Shown: piece after piece, positions 40,244-49,968 of the stretch
How positions within the stretch are numbered: the first letter of the stretch is position 1
Layout of the letters: every line of letters begins with the position of its first letter
Source: Anaerolineae bacterium
Lineage (GTDB): Bacteria > Chloroflexota > Anaerolineae > Promineifilales > Promineifilaceae
Assembly (NCBI GenBank): GCA_023382655.1
Contig: JAHDWK010000006.1
Coordinates: forward strand, 124,001-188,000
Direction of reading: 5' to 3'
Length of the DNA stretch: 64,000 nucleotides
The notes under the pieces: generated by a model
What the model was told of the DNA's origin: nothing
Seen by the model: only the letters and a program-made list of their open reading frames with translations
Database searches by the model: none
Translations under genes and position numbers: made by a program

Positions 40244-40879
40244 TTACGCAGAAACCTGTATGCGCCGTTGTACGCCACTCAACGTCAGATCAATCAACAG
40301 CGCCAATAACGCCACCGGAATCGCGCCCACCAACAAAATAGAAATGTTATACAGAGCAAAACCACGCACCACAAACAAGCCCAACCCACCGACGCCAATG
40401 AAAGCAGCCAGGGTGGCGCTGGCCACCAGTTCCACCGTCGCCGTGCGAATACCGGCCAATATCACCGGCAACGCCAGCGGCGTTTCCACCCGCCACCAGG
40501 ACTGCCCGGCGGTCATGCCCATGCCCACTGCCGCCTCCTGAACAGCCGGGCTGATGGTACGGTAGGCGGCATCGGTGTTGATCAAAATAGGCGGGAAAGC
40601 CAGCAGTGTCAGGGCGATGATAGCCGATATCCGCGACAGGCCAAAAAAGGGGATCGCCAGAAACAACACAGCAATGCTGGGTACCACGCGGAAGGTACTG
40701 AAAACGTCAATCACGGCCGTGCGCTGCCCCCGTGATGACCATATGCCCAACGGGATACTAACCACCATGCTGATGCTCAGGGAAACAATCACCAGCAGCA
40801 GATGATCCGCCAATGCCCCCCAGAATTCGGCGGCGTGGCTTTGGGCATAGAGCCAGGTGTCGTGGAGTAAATCAAGCAT
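40244..40879 (-). CDS. Osmoprotectant ABC transporter permease, upstream copy
   Basis: A 211-residue permease with five or six spans, starting MLDLLHDTWLYAQSHAAEFW. The family segments are VVSIPLGIWSSRGQR, TFRVVPSIAVLFLAI, and the EAA loop QEAAVGMGMTAGQSWWRVET, then ATLAAFIGVGGLGLFVVRG. It is the first gene of the operon and pairs with the downstream permease. The ATG at 40879 matches the family's N-terminal length; a longer in-frame start at 40933 adds a hydrophilic, non-conserved stretch. No strong ribosome-binding site is visible. Confidence 0.88.
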   Translation of the reverse strand: MLDLLHDTWLYAQSHAAEFWGALADHLLLVIVSLSISMVVSIPLGIWSSRGQRTAVIDVFSTFRVVPSIAVLFLAIPFFGLSRISAIIALTLLAFPPILINTDAAYRTISPAVQEAAVGMGMTAGQSWWRVETPLALPVILAGIRTATVELVASATLAAFIGVGGLGLFVVRGFALYNISILLVGAIPVALLALLIDLTLSGVQRRIQVSA

Positions 40880-40953
40880 AAGACAAGGTGGGACAATGGG
40901 TGAATCGGGTTTGCACCGTTTGTTTGACGGCACGAACGCCGAATGTATTACGC

Positions 40954-42042
40954 CTACGCCGGTAATTCCGGCCGATAGAATTTGTTTTGCGGGTCAAGCG
41001 CCTGGGCCGCCCGCCGGATGAGGGTAAGTAATGGTGGTTGGCCGAGGTACGGCCGTGCTACCCTTCCCCGCAGCGCCAATCCTGCCAGCCCTAGCTCCCG
41101 CAAGACGGCATCCAACGGCGCAGCGTCTGGGGCAGCCAGCCAGGCCACATTGCCCCCGGCCGTGTAACGACGATGGCTGGTGTGGGGGATTACGGCCGTG
41201 TCTAATTCCACCACTCGTTTGGGGGCGATGGGCACTTTCACCAGCAACGGCGCGTCGGCGGCCCAGGCCAGGTTGTTGACCGCCTGCCAGATGAAAGCGT
41301 CATCAGTAATGGTTTCGACGGTGGTGGCATGTGCGGCAAGTAGTTGGCGCAGCCGTTCGGCGCGGGCGGGCAGCGCGTCCGGCAGCCCACCCAGGCGAAT
41401 GAGCAGGTCAGCACCCGTGTTTGTGATCAGTATATCCAGAGCATCCATCTCCAACGGCCGTGTCGCCAGCGAAAAAATAGCTTCCATCGCCGCTGCCACA
41501 TCTGCCAGCACCAGGCGCAGCGTGGTGTAAGCGGGCGGCGCCGGAAAAACCTTAAAGCTCACTTCGGCCAGGATGCCAAAACCACCCAGGCTGCCCACCA
41601 TAAACTTGGGCAGGTCAAACCCGGCCGCATTTTTGACCACCTTGCCGCCACCACGAATGAGACGGCCGTAACCATCCACAAAGCGCACACCTAAAATAAA
41701 ATCCCGCACACCGCCATACCGATACCGACCAGAGCCACTCGTGTTGGCGGCAATCGTGCCGCCCAACGTCGCCCCTTGCGCCGCCAGCAGCGGTTCAAAG
41801 GGCAGGTATTGGCCGTTTGTGGCCAGTTCGCTCTGGATGTGGTTAACGGCCGTGCCCGCATACGCCGTAAACGTGTACTCCCCCGGCTCATATTCCAGCA
41901 AACCGGTCAGGCCGCTCATGTCTACGGTTACGGCCGTGCCGCCAGGCATAGACAGCGCCGGTTTACTCCCCCCACCTCGCGGCAGCAGTTGTGAACCTGT
42001 TTTGACAATTTCCTGGAGTTCGGCTGTGCTTGTTGGTCGCAT
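40954..42042 (-). CDS. glcE: Glycolate oxidase FAD-binding subunit-like protein
   Basis: A 362-residue FAD-linked oxidase domain protein of the GlcE type. The FAD-binding segments are LLPRGGGSKPALSMPG, YTFTAYAGTAVNHIQSELA, GATLGGTIAANTSGSGRYRY and VKNAAGFDLPKFMVGSLGGF. The C-terminus closes ALDPQNKFYRPELPA. Glycolate oxidase normally needs GlcD and GlcF, encoded in the same operon. Neither is adjacent here: the neighbours are pgm and the osmoprotectant operon. A D-lactate or other hydroxyacid oxidase role is possible. Confidence 0.85.
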   Translation of the reverse strand: MRPTSTAELQEIVKTGSQLLPRGGGSKPALSMPGGTAVTVDMSGLTGLLEYEPGEYTFTAYAGTAVNHIQSELATNGQYLPFEPLLAAQGATLGGTIAANTSGSGRYRYGGVRDFILGVRFVDGYGRLIRGGGKVVKNAAGFDLPKFMVGSLGGFGILAEVSFKVFPAPPAYTTLRLVLADVAAAMEAIFSLATRPLEMDALDILITNTGADLLIRLGGLPDALPARAERLRQLLAAHATTVETITDDAFIWQAVNNLAWAADAPLLVKVPIAPKRVVELDTAVIPHTSHRRYTAGGNVAWLAAPDAAPLDAVLRELGLAGLALRGRVARPYLGQPPLLTLIRRAAQALDPQNKFYRPELPA

Positions 42043-42053
42043 TTTTCGTAATC

Positions 42054-42109
42054 CGTAACCCGTGAACCGTAATCCGTGAGGGTTTACGGATTACGGTTCA
42101 CGGGTTACG
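42054..42109. repeat. Perfect 24-base-arm hairpin of CCGTAA words
   Basis: The arms 42054-42077 and 42086-42109 are exact complements over 24 bases, with an eight-base loop. Each arm is a string of CGTAACCC, GTGAACC and GTAATCC variants. The stem begins four bases after the pgm stop codon (42114) and ends 12 bases ahead of glcE. It is related in wording to the repeat after cmk. Confidence 0.9.
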
Positions 42110-42113
42110 ATTC

Positions 42114-43766
<1,653 letters not shown>

Positions 43767-43974
43767 ACCAATCTCCTTCAAGGCGTAACGCGATTTGCCA
43801 AATCGTGCTACAGGAATCTACTTAATGCAGAGACGCGGAGGCGTAGAGAGGATCGTTTTTAGATTGGCGTCTCTGGCAACGGATGATAGCACTTTTGGAT
43901 GGATAGACCACATGATATGCCCGACGTGCGCCGCTCTTTGGGAGGTCACGGCCGTAGCCACCACTCGTCCAAAT

Positions 43975-44052
43975 TTAGAAAGTTTCGGTCAGCGGATATA
44001 AACTTAAGCCCGGTGTCCCAGCAAAATCCTTCTCGTTCAAGGTCAGGTATCT
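43975..44052 (-). pseudogene. C-terminal remnant of a PIN/VapC-type toxin
   Basis: Directly after the RHH antitoxin gene the minus strand reads RYLTLNEKDFAGTPGLSLYP and LTETF before a stop. LNxKDF and PGLxLYP are typical of the last 25 residues of VapC/PIN toxins. No start or N-terminal part exists between it and the antitoxin. The rest of the 43782-44050 gap contains repeat-like AGAGACGCGGAGGCG words and one ACGGCCGT. I interpret it as the scar of a deleted toxin; the short length limits confidence. Confidence 0.45.
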
Positions 44053-44332
44053 ACTCACTGCCGCCTCGTGCCCAGGTCTGGCGTAAATGATTCAGCCAGG
44101 CATCAATATCCGCCTCGCCTAACATGTCCGGGTGATTGTCATCTGTCCATGCCCCTGCTGCTGCTTCCAGGGCAGCCTGTTGCTCGACAATTGCCAATTG
44201 TGTCTCTATCGCTGTCGCAATAAAAATACTGCGCTGGCGTGAGGGAATACGGGCGTCCATTTGGGCCAATAACTCTTCCGGCAAAGTGACGGTCACTTTG
44301 CGCTGGACGGCAACAGATGATGGTTTAGACAT
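44051..44332 (-). CDS. Ribbon-helix-helix antitoxin (CopG/VapB-like)
   Basis: A 93-residue protein. The N-terminal RHH fold is VQRKVTVTLPEELLAQMDAR, followed by RQRSIFIATAIETQLAIVEQ. The acidic C-terminal half (WTDDNHPDMLGEADIDAWLN) is the toxin-binding type. It would repress its own promoter as a dimer of dimers. Downstream only about 24 codons of a PIN toxin remain, so the antitoxin is an orphan or has been retained to counter another toxin. It diverges from the ABC ATPase gene. Confidence 0.78.
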   Translation of the reverse strand: MSKPSSVAVQRKVTVTLPEELLAQMDARIPSRQRSIFIATAIETQLAIVEQQAALEAAAGAWTDDNHPDMLGEADIDAWLNHLRQTWARGGSE

Positions 44333-44427
44333 CCTACCAGACCTCCATGTAGATGGCTCAACGTTATTACAAAAAGAAGCAGGCTGTCAACGGGTAAATG
44401 GCATCTGCGCAATCTTTGATAAAACGC

Positions 44428-44433
44428 TATGAT
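44428..44433 (+). promoter_or_regulatory. -10 element of the orphan ABC ATPase gene, possibly leaderless
   Basis: TATGAT (44428-44433) lies eight bases ahead of the ATG at 44442, the same spacing as before the KdpD-like gene. There is no ribosome-binding site and no clear -35, so the call is tentative. Confidence 0.3.
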
Positions 44434-44441
44434 TGCAGACT

Positions 44442-45506
44442 ATGTTTTTGGAATTGCGGGACATTGGCAAAAGTTTTGGCGACAAGCCGGTGCTGCGCGG
44501 GGTGTCGTTGGCGCTGGCGGCAGGGGAGATTGTGGTGTTGTTGGGGCCGAGTGGCTGCGGCAAGACGACGCTGCTGCGCATTATCGCCGGGCTGGAGACG
44601 CCAGACCACGGCCGTGTCCACCTCCTCTCTCAGGACATCACCGACATGCCCATTCACCGGCGCGATTTTGGTTTTGTCTTTCAAGATTACGCCCTCTTTC
44701 CCCACAAAAACGTGGCGCAAAATGTGGCCTTTGGCCTGCGGATGCAAAACCTGCCCAAAGCGGCGATTCAGGAGCGGGTGGCACAGGTATTGGCGCTGGT
44801 GGGGTTGGCCGGGTTTGGTGAACGGCCGATCCACGAACTATCCGGCGGCGAACAGCAGCGGGTGGCGCTGGCCCGCTCGTTAGCGCCCGCGCCACGCCTA
44901 CTGCTGCTGGATGAACCACTGGGCGCGCTAGATCGGGCATTGCGGGAGCAGTTGATGTTGGAACTACGCCGCATTTTGAAGTCGGCCGGGGAGATGATGG
45001 GGCAACCGGAAGGGATCACGGCCGTCTACGTCACCCACGATCAGGCCGAAGCATTTGCCATTGCCGACCGGGTAGCGGTGATGAACGCGGGGCGGTTAGA
45101 GCAGGTGGGCACACCACAAGAACTGTACGGCCGTCCCGCCACCCCCTTTGTCGCTCGTTTTCTGGGCATGGAGAACATCGTGGTGGGCACGGCCGTAACA
45201 CCTGACCGGGTACAGACGGCGATGGGTATACTGACAGTAGATGGGGTCACGCCGGGCGAAACGGTGACACTACTGCTGCGCCCGGAAGCGGCCCGGCTGC
45301 TGGTGGATGGGGACACGGCCGTGAATCCTATCACCGCCACCTTACAAGAGGTTTCCTTCCGCGGCCGTTACCAGATCATCACGGTCACAGTAGCCGATGT
45401 GGTGTTGAAATTTGAGGTGGACACGGCCGTGACCCTCCCCCCACCCGGCAGTTCCATCCAATTTGCCCTGGACGCCGGGACTATCTTCCCGTTAGAAGGC
45501 AGTTAA
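44442..45506 (+). CDS. ABC transporter ATP-binding protein (PotA/FbpC/CysA-type), orphan
   Basis: A 354-residue importer ATPase starting MFLELRDIGKSFG. Walker A is LLGPSGCGKTTLLRIIA, the Q-loop FVFQDYALFPHKNV, the signature ELSGGEQQRVALARSL, Walker B LLLLDEPLGALD and the switch VYVTHDQAEAFAIADRVAV. A C-terminal TOBE-like region follows (GTAVTPDRVQTAMGILTVDG). This layout fits spermidine/putrescine, iron(III) or sulfate importers. No permease or binding protein is adjacent, so the substrate cannot be deduced and it may serve a distant transporter. The ATG at 44442 is set by the -10 element and by family length. Confidence 0.9.
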   Translation: MFLELRDIGKSFGDKPVLRGVSLALAAGEIVVLLGPSGCGKTTLLRIIAGLETPDHGRVHLLSQDITDMPIHRRDFGFVFQDYALFPHKNVAQNVAFGLRMQNLPKAAIQERVAQVLALVGLAGFGERPIHELSGGEQQRVALARSLAPAPRLLLLDEPLGALDRALREQLMLELRRILKSAGEMMGQPEGITAVYVTHDQAEAFAIADRVAVMNAGRLEQVGTPQELYGRPATPFVARFLGMENIVVGTAVTPDRVQTAMGILTVDGVTPGETVTLLLRPEAARLLVDGDTAVNPITATLQEVSFRGRYQIITVTVADVVLKFEVDTAVTLPPPGSSIQFALDAGTIFPLEGS

Positions 45507-45580
45507 ACTACGGGATCATTGGTTGCTGGCTTCTCTCTACCATGCGTATAATCTTCGCCAGATATTGATTGAGCGTAAAA

Positions 45581-45612
45581 GACCCTAAGGGTTTTCTGAA
45601 ACCCTTAGGGTC
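45581..45612. repeat. Hairpin of GACCCTAAGGGTTT family, copy 2
   Basis: GACCCTAAGGGTTT (45581-45594) and AAACCCTTAGGGTC (45599-45612) form a perfect 14-base stem with a four-base loop, 22 bases before the rseP start. It differs from copy 1 (14407-14438) by one base in the left arm and in the loop. Confidence 0.88.
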
Positions 45613-45634
45613 TCTACCATTCAAGGTGAAAATT

Positions 45635-46702
45635 ATGAGTTCGTCATTTTTGTGGGCCGTGGGGGCGTTTTTTATCGTTCTGACGCCCATCATTCTGGTA
45701 CATGAATTAGGCCATTTTTGGGCGGCGCGCATCTGCAAAATTCGGGTGGAAGAGTTTGGCCTCGGTTTTCCACCACGCGCCATCAAGCTGTTCGAGCGCG
45801 GCGGCACCCTGTATACGCTGAACTGGATACCACTGGGCGGTTTTGTACGCCCGGCCGGTGAAGATGATCCCAATGTGCCCGGTGGTCTGGCCTCTGCGTC
45901 TAAAAAGGCCAGACTATTTGTATTGTCAGCCGGATCCGGCGCTAACTTCATTTTTGCCCTGCTTATCTTCTGGGTAGCGTATATGCTTGGTTCACCGGCC
46001 GTAGAAATTAGCGACGTGAATCCCGGTTCACCGGCGGAAACAGGTGGGATGCAGGCCGGAGACATTATTTTGGAAGTAAATGAGGTGCGCGCCGAAAACT
46101 CTGGCACGATTATCGGTATTGTCAATGACAACCTGGGCGAAGAGATAGCTTTTCTGGTACAGCGGGGGAATGAACAGGTACCGCTGGTGATTGTGCCCCG
46201 CCGACAAGGTGAATATGATCCGGCCGTCGAGGGGCCAATTGGTGTCGGGCTACGTCTTTCTTCCAGCGGCAACCGGCTGATGCGTTCCCCCTGGGAAGCA
46301 GCGCAAGAGTCAGCGTCGTCCGTGTGGCAAATTATGTACCTGACGGTTAACGTGCCCTCCATGTTGATCAATGGCGAGATTACGGCCCAAGAAGCACGGC
46401 CGGTCAGCGTGGTGGGCATCAGCCAGATTGCCGGAGAGGCTGCCGAGACGTCGGTCAATAACAATACGTTGTTCCCCATTTTGAACATGATGGCGTTTAT
46501 CAGCGTGGCGCTCGGTTTTACGAATTTGCTGCCCATTCCGGCACTGGACGGCGGCCGCATCTTATTTGTGTTGATTGAGGCGGTGCGTGGGCGGCGGATT
46601 GAGCCAGAAAGAGAAGGCACGGTGCATCTGGTGGGAATGTTGCTGCTGCTGGGGCTGATGGTGTTGTTGATTGTGCAAGATATTGTGAATCCGATTTTCT
46701 AA
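45635..46702 (+). CDS. rseP: Site-2 metalloprotease RseP
   Basis: A 355-residue S2P protease. The zinc motif HELGH is at residues 23-27 in the first membrane span, one PDZ domain lies at about 125-195 (ISDVNPGSPAETGGMQAGDI), and the second active-site motif LPIPALDGGRI lies in a later span. It cleaves membrane-bound regulators such as anti-sigma factors within the bilayer; the sigma/anti-sigma-like pair at 1.4-2.8 kb is a conceivable target. The ATG at 45635 is favoured because AAGGTG precedes it and the conserved N-terminus begins there; the frame extends upstream through a palindrome. A hairpin follows four bases after the stop codon. Confidence 0.93.
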   Translation: MSSSFLWAVGAFFIVLTPIILVHELGHFWAARICKIRVEEFGLGFPPRAIKLFERGGTLYTLNWIPLGGFVRPAGEDDPNVPGGLASASKKARLFVLSAGSGANFIFALLIFWVAYMLGSPAVEISDVNPGSPAETGGMQAGDIILEVNEVRAENSGTIIGIVNDNLGEEIAFLVQRGNEQVPLVIVPRRQGEYDPAVEGPIGVGLRLSSSGNRLMRSPWEAAQESASSVWQIMYLTVNVPSMLINGEITAQEARPVSVVGISQIAGEAAETSVNNNTLFPILNMMAFISVALGFTNLLPIPALDGGRILFVLIEAVRGRRIEPEREGTVHLVGMLLLLGLMVLLIVQDIVNPIF

Positions 46703-46705
46703 GGT

Positions 46706-46770
46706 AGGGGCGAGGCAGTTGGGATTGAACTTGTCTAGCAAGACCAGAACACACCCAACTGCCTCGCCCT
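46706..46770. repeat. Long-loop hairpin after rseP
   Basis: AGGGGCGAGGCAGTTGGG (46706-46723) pairs with CCCAACTGCCTCGCCCT (46754-46770), with one bulged base and a 30-base loop. It lies between rseP and the HEAT-repeat gene on the same strand. Confidence 0.82.
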
Positions 46771-46794
46771 TCCGTTTGCCCCCATTGAGGAAGT

Positions 46795-47763
46795 ATGAAA
46801 AGTGAAGAACAGTTACCATTTGCCAGCGTGTTAGACGCGCTGTTTACCGGAGACCCATTACCAATTCATTTGCTATATCGCCTGTCAGATATGACGGCCG
46901 AAGAGATGACGGCATTTCAGGTGGGGTGGACGGCCGTACCCACACCTCGCCGCCGGGTCATCGTCCGCCATTTGGCCGACCTGACCGAAGATAATTATGT
47001 GGTGGATTTTGAGTCTGTGTTTTGGGATTGCCTGAGCGACTCGGATGAACAGGTGCGGATAGCGGCGCTGGATGGCTTGTGGGACACTACGGATACGCGC
47101 CTGATTGCGCCTATCATCCAATTGCTGCAAACAGACCCGGCAGATGACGTACGGGTGGCGGCGGCGGCGGCATTGGCTCACTTTGTGCTGCTGGTGGAAT
47201 GGGGGCAGTTGCCGGAACGGTTCGCTCCACCCATCGTGACGGTGTTGTTGGCGACATATGAAAAAGGGGAAACGGCCGTGCCCATCCGCCGCGCCACTTT
47301 GGAAGCATTGGGCGCAGCCAACCATCCCCGCATTCCCGATCTGATCTACGAAGCCTATGAGAGTGGCGATGAGGGGCTGCAAATCAGCGCTGTTTTTGCC
47401 ATGGGCGCCAGCGCCGACAAACGCTGGCTGATGACGGTGCTGGCCGAAATGGACAGCCCTGACCCGGAAATGCGCGCCGAAGCGGCCCGCGCCAGCGGTC
47501 AACTGGGTAGCACGGACGCCGTCAGCCCGCTAGAGCGGCTGGTGGAGGATGAAGACCTTGAAGTGCAATTAGCCGCCATTGAGGCATTGGGGCGTATTGG
47601 CGGCGATGCCGCCCACAACTTGCTGCTGCGTCTGAGCGAAGAAGTAGAGAATGAGGATCTGTTGGCCGCCGTAAATGAGGCATTAGAGGAACTTTCTCTC
47701 TTTACCGATGATTTTGGTCTGTTGGATTTTGCGGAAACGGAGGAGGAGGAAGATTATTCGTAA
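46795..47763 (+). CDS. HEAT-repeat protein
   Basis: A 322-residue soluble, acidic protein made of about six HEAT-like helical repeats (DSDEQVRIAALDGLWDTTD, DDVRVAAAAALAHFV, DPEMRAEAARASGQLGS, DLEVQLAAIEALGRIGG). The N-terminal 75 residues (ASVLDALFTGDPLPIHLLYR) form a separate helical segment. HEAT repeats serve as protein-binding scaffolds, and no catalytic motif is present. The C-terminus is highly acidic (FAETEEEEDYS). It lies in line with rseP and the AEC transporter, separated from each by short gaps. GAGG lies four bases before the ATG. Confidence 0.82.
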   Translation: MKSEEQLPFASVLDALFTGDPLPIHLLYRLSDMTAEEMTAFQVGWTAVPTPRRRVIVRHLADLTEDNYVVDFESVFWDCLSDSDEQVRIAALDGLWDTTDTRLIAPIIQLLQTDPADDVRVAAAAALAHFVLLVEWGQLPERFAPPIVTVLLATYEKGETAVPIRRATLEALGAANHPRIPDLIYEAYESGDEGLQISAVFAMGASADKRWLMTVLAEMDSPDPEMRAEAARASGQLGSTDAVSPLERLVEDEDLEVQLAAIEALGRIGGDAAHNLLLRLSEEVENEDLLAAVNEALEELSLFTDDFGLLDFAETEEEEDYS

Positions 47764-47791
47764 TTCGTAATCCGCAATATGGAGGGGCAAC

Positions 47792-48715
47792 TTGAGCGAC
47801 ATCCTGGCAGTCATTACCCAAAATATACTCCCCATTTTTGTGGTGGCTGCTTTCGGTTATGCGTTGCAGCGGTGGAAACAACTGGATAAACAATCCTTTT
47901 CCAGTGTGGTGTTAAATGTTTTTAGTCCTTGTCTGGCATTTTCGGCGTTGGTCAATTCGCAGTTATCAGGTCAGGAGTTGGGAGAGATGGCCTTGTTTAC
48001 CATTGTCTCCATCCTTTTCATGGGTGGCATTGGCCTGGCGGCGGCGTGGCTGCTGCGGCTGCCCCGACGTGAGACGGCGGCTCTGATTATCCTGTTGATG
48101 TTTGTGAATGGCGGCAATTATGGGATGACGCTAAACGAGCTGCGGTACGGCACCGATGGGCTGGCGCGAGCCGTTGTTTATTTTCTTACCTCTTCTATGC
48201 TGGTTTATACATTGGGTATTTTTGTGGCCTCCTCCGGACAACTTTCGCTGCGGCAGGCAGGGCGACGGTTGTTTACGTTTCCCGCCGTGTATGCGGCTCT
48301 GGCGGCGATAGCGGTGTACCACTGGCAGTTGGCCGTACCGGCGCCGCTGATGCGGGCCGTGGAAATTGCCGGGGCGGGCGCCATTCCGCTGCTGCTGGTG
48401 GTGCTGGGAATGCAGATAGCTGATTTACACCATGTGTCCGATGGACGGCCGTCGTGGCGCTTAGCCCTACCGGCCATTTCCCTGCGGCTGCTGGTGGGGC
48501 CGCTGGTGGGTATGTTGGTTGCCGGGTGGTTGGGGATGACCGGCCTGAACCGGTCGGTGGCCATTATTGAGGCCAGTATGCCGCCGGCGGTGCTGGTCAT
48601 TGTGTTAGCCACAGAATTTGGTCTGGTGCCTTCGGCCGTAGCCGTCATTGTCGTCGTGGCTACGCTGATCAGCCCGATCACGATTGCCGCCGTGATTACG
48701 GTGTTAGGATTGTGA
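47792..48715 (+). CDS. AEC family transporter (auxin efflux carrier-like)
   Basis: A 307-residue protein with ten spans. The N-terminal half has LPIFVVAAFGYALQRWKQLD and VLNVFSPCLAFSALVNS, and the central part LMFVNGGNYGMTLNELRYG is typical of the AEC family. The C-terminal half repeats the fold (EASMPPAVLVIVLATEFGLV). Relatives export or import organic anions such as malate. The start is TTG at 47792, supported by GGAGG six bases upstream; no ATG fits the family N-terminus. Its stop is followed after one base by a perfect hairpin. Confidence 0.88.
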   Translation: MSDILAVITQNILPIFVVAAFGYALQRWKQLDKQSFSSVVLNVFSPCLAFSALVNSQLSGQELGEMALFTIVSILFMGGIGLAAAWLLRLPRRETAALIILLMFVNGGNYGMTLNELRYGTDGLARAVVYFLTSSMLVYTLGIFVASSGQLSLRQAGRRLFTFPAVYAALAAIAVYHWQLAVPAPLMRAVEIAGAGAIPLLLVVLGMQIADLHHVSDGRPSWRLALPAISLRLLVGPLVGMLVAGWLGMTGLNRSVAIIEASMPPAVLVIVLATEFGLVPSAVAVIVVVATLISPITIAAVITVLGL

Positions 48716-48716
48716 G

Positions 48717-48749
48717 AGATTGGTTCAATCTGGCAGATTGAACCAATCT
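48717..48749. repeat. Hairpin of AGATTGGTTCAATCT family, copy 2
   Basis: AGATTGGTTCAATCT (48717-48731) and AGATTGAACCAATCT (48735-48749) are identical to the arms at 28824-28856, with a different three-base loop. The 3' end leads directly into a TATACAAT -10-like element 5-8 bases before the next ATG. Confidence 0.88.
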
Positions 48750-48763
48750 GTATACAATGCGGC

Positions 48764-49927
48764 ATGAAATGGTACAGTCTGGTTGTTACTCTTTTCATCT
48801 GGCTGGCGCTGACAGTAGGCGTAGGTGCGCAGGGCGGCCAATTTGAAAGCGAGGCTGCCGTTACCTTTGGACAACGGATAGTTTTCACGCTAACGGCCGT
48901 GACCGATGAACCGCTGACGACCGTGACGCTGACCATCCAACCCACTCATTTCCCGCCCCAAACCGAAACCGTAACCCCCAGGCAGTTAGGTGACGGCCGT
49001 TGGCAGGCGCAATATGTATTAGAGCCACAGGCCGCGGGCCTACCTCCCTTTGTCACCATCACGTATGAATGGCAAGTGAACACGAGCAGCGGTGAAACGA
49101 TTACCATTCCGGCGCAAACGGTGGCATACCAGGATGACCGTTTTGCCTGGAAGAAGATAGAACAAGCGGCGGCCGGCACGGCCGTGACCATTTTTTGGCC
49201 GGGCGAGTCTGATAAACCAGGGCGTGACGCTTTTGTTATTGCCCAGCAGACAGCGGCGCAGTTGCAAGAACTTCTACCGTTGCCGGCGGCAACGCCACTG
49301 CCCATTTTTTTGTATCCATCTACAGCCGATTTGCGCGCGGCGCTGCGGTTGAATGGGCATGATTGGGCGCAGGGGCATACGGATCCGGCGCTGGGGGTGG
49401 TGCTGGTAACGGCCGTAAACAGCAAAACGGCTGCCGATGATTTGCGTGGCCCCCTTCCCCACGAAATAACACATTTCTGGCTGTATCAGGCGGCAGGGCC
49501 GCATTATGCAGACATGCCCTACTGGTTTAAGGAAGGGCTGGCGGTGTGGTTGGCCAGTGGGGACACGTATGAGGCGACGGCCGATTCTCAGTCATTGACC
49601 AACTTGTGCCGGGCCGATCCACCCGCCGATTGGGAAATGGCCGCGGCGCAAAGTGGGACACTGGTGCAGTTTGTGGACGAGCAGTATGGCCGTGAGGCAT
49701 TGGCATTGTTGGCCGCAGCATTTGCCCAGGGAGCGGATTGTGAGACGGCCGTGTCGTCAATCATGGGCCAATCGGTGGCCGAATTGGAGGCGAGCTGGCT
49801 GGCAAATACACAGCCGCGTCCGACGGCCGTCCGTTTTGTGCAGCAACATGGGATGTGGCTGCTGCTGCTGTTGGCGGGGTTTGTGTTGATGGGGCTGTTG
49901 GTAATGCGGCCAGGGGGGAAGAATTAG
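48764..49927 (+). CDS. Membrane-anchored gluzincin-like peptidase (peptidase MA-like)
   Basis: A 387-residue protein with a signal peptide (about 1-22), a beta domain (25-130), a peptidase domain and a C-terminal membrane span (about 360-380). The peptidase domain has GPLPHEITHFWLYQAAG with the HExxH-type zinc motif HEITH, and 20 residues later YWFKEGLAVWLASGD with the third-ligand Glu. This HExxH plus downstream Glu arrangement is that of gluzincin or MA-like peptidases common in Chloroflexota. It would act outside the cell, held by the C-terminal anchor. Its substrate is unknown. A hairpin lies over the stop codon. Confidence 0.8.
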   Translation: MKWYSLVVTLFIWLALTVGVGAQGGQFESEAAVTFGQRIVFTLTAVTDEPLTTVTLTIQPTHFPPQTETVTPRQLGDGRWQAQYVLEPQAAGLPPFVTITYEWQVNTSSGETITIPAQTVAYQDDRFAWKKIEQAAAGTAVTIFWPGESDKPGRDAFVIAQQTAAQLQELLPLPAATPLPIFLYPSTADLRAALRLNGHDWAQGHTDPALGVVLVTAVNSKTAADDLRGPLPHEITHFWLYQAAGPHYADMPYWFKEGLAVWLASGDTYEATADSQSLTNLCRADPPADWEMAAAQSGTLVQFVDEQYGREALALLAAAFAQGADCETAVSSIMGQSVAELEASWLANTQPRPTAVRFVQQHGMWLLLLLAGFVLMGLLVMRPGGKN

Positions 49928-49968
49928 AGATTGGCAGATTGGGGAATCTCCTAATCTCCAATTCCCCT
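49926..49968. repeat. Imperfect hairpin between convergent peptidase and murE genes
   Basis: AGAGATTGGCAGATTGGGGA (49926-49945) faces TCTCCTAATCTCCAATTCCC (49947-49966). It covers the stop codons of both convergent genes and uses the GAGATTGG word class. Confidence 0.55.

Noticed and set aside
45569..45634. Longer start for rseP through KDPKGFLKPLGS
   Set aside because: These residues are the translated GACCCTAAGGGTTT hairpin. AAGGTG precedes the ATG at 45635, where similarity begins.
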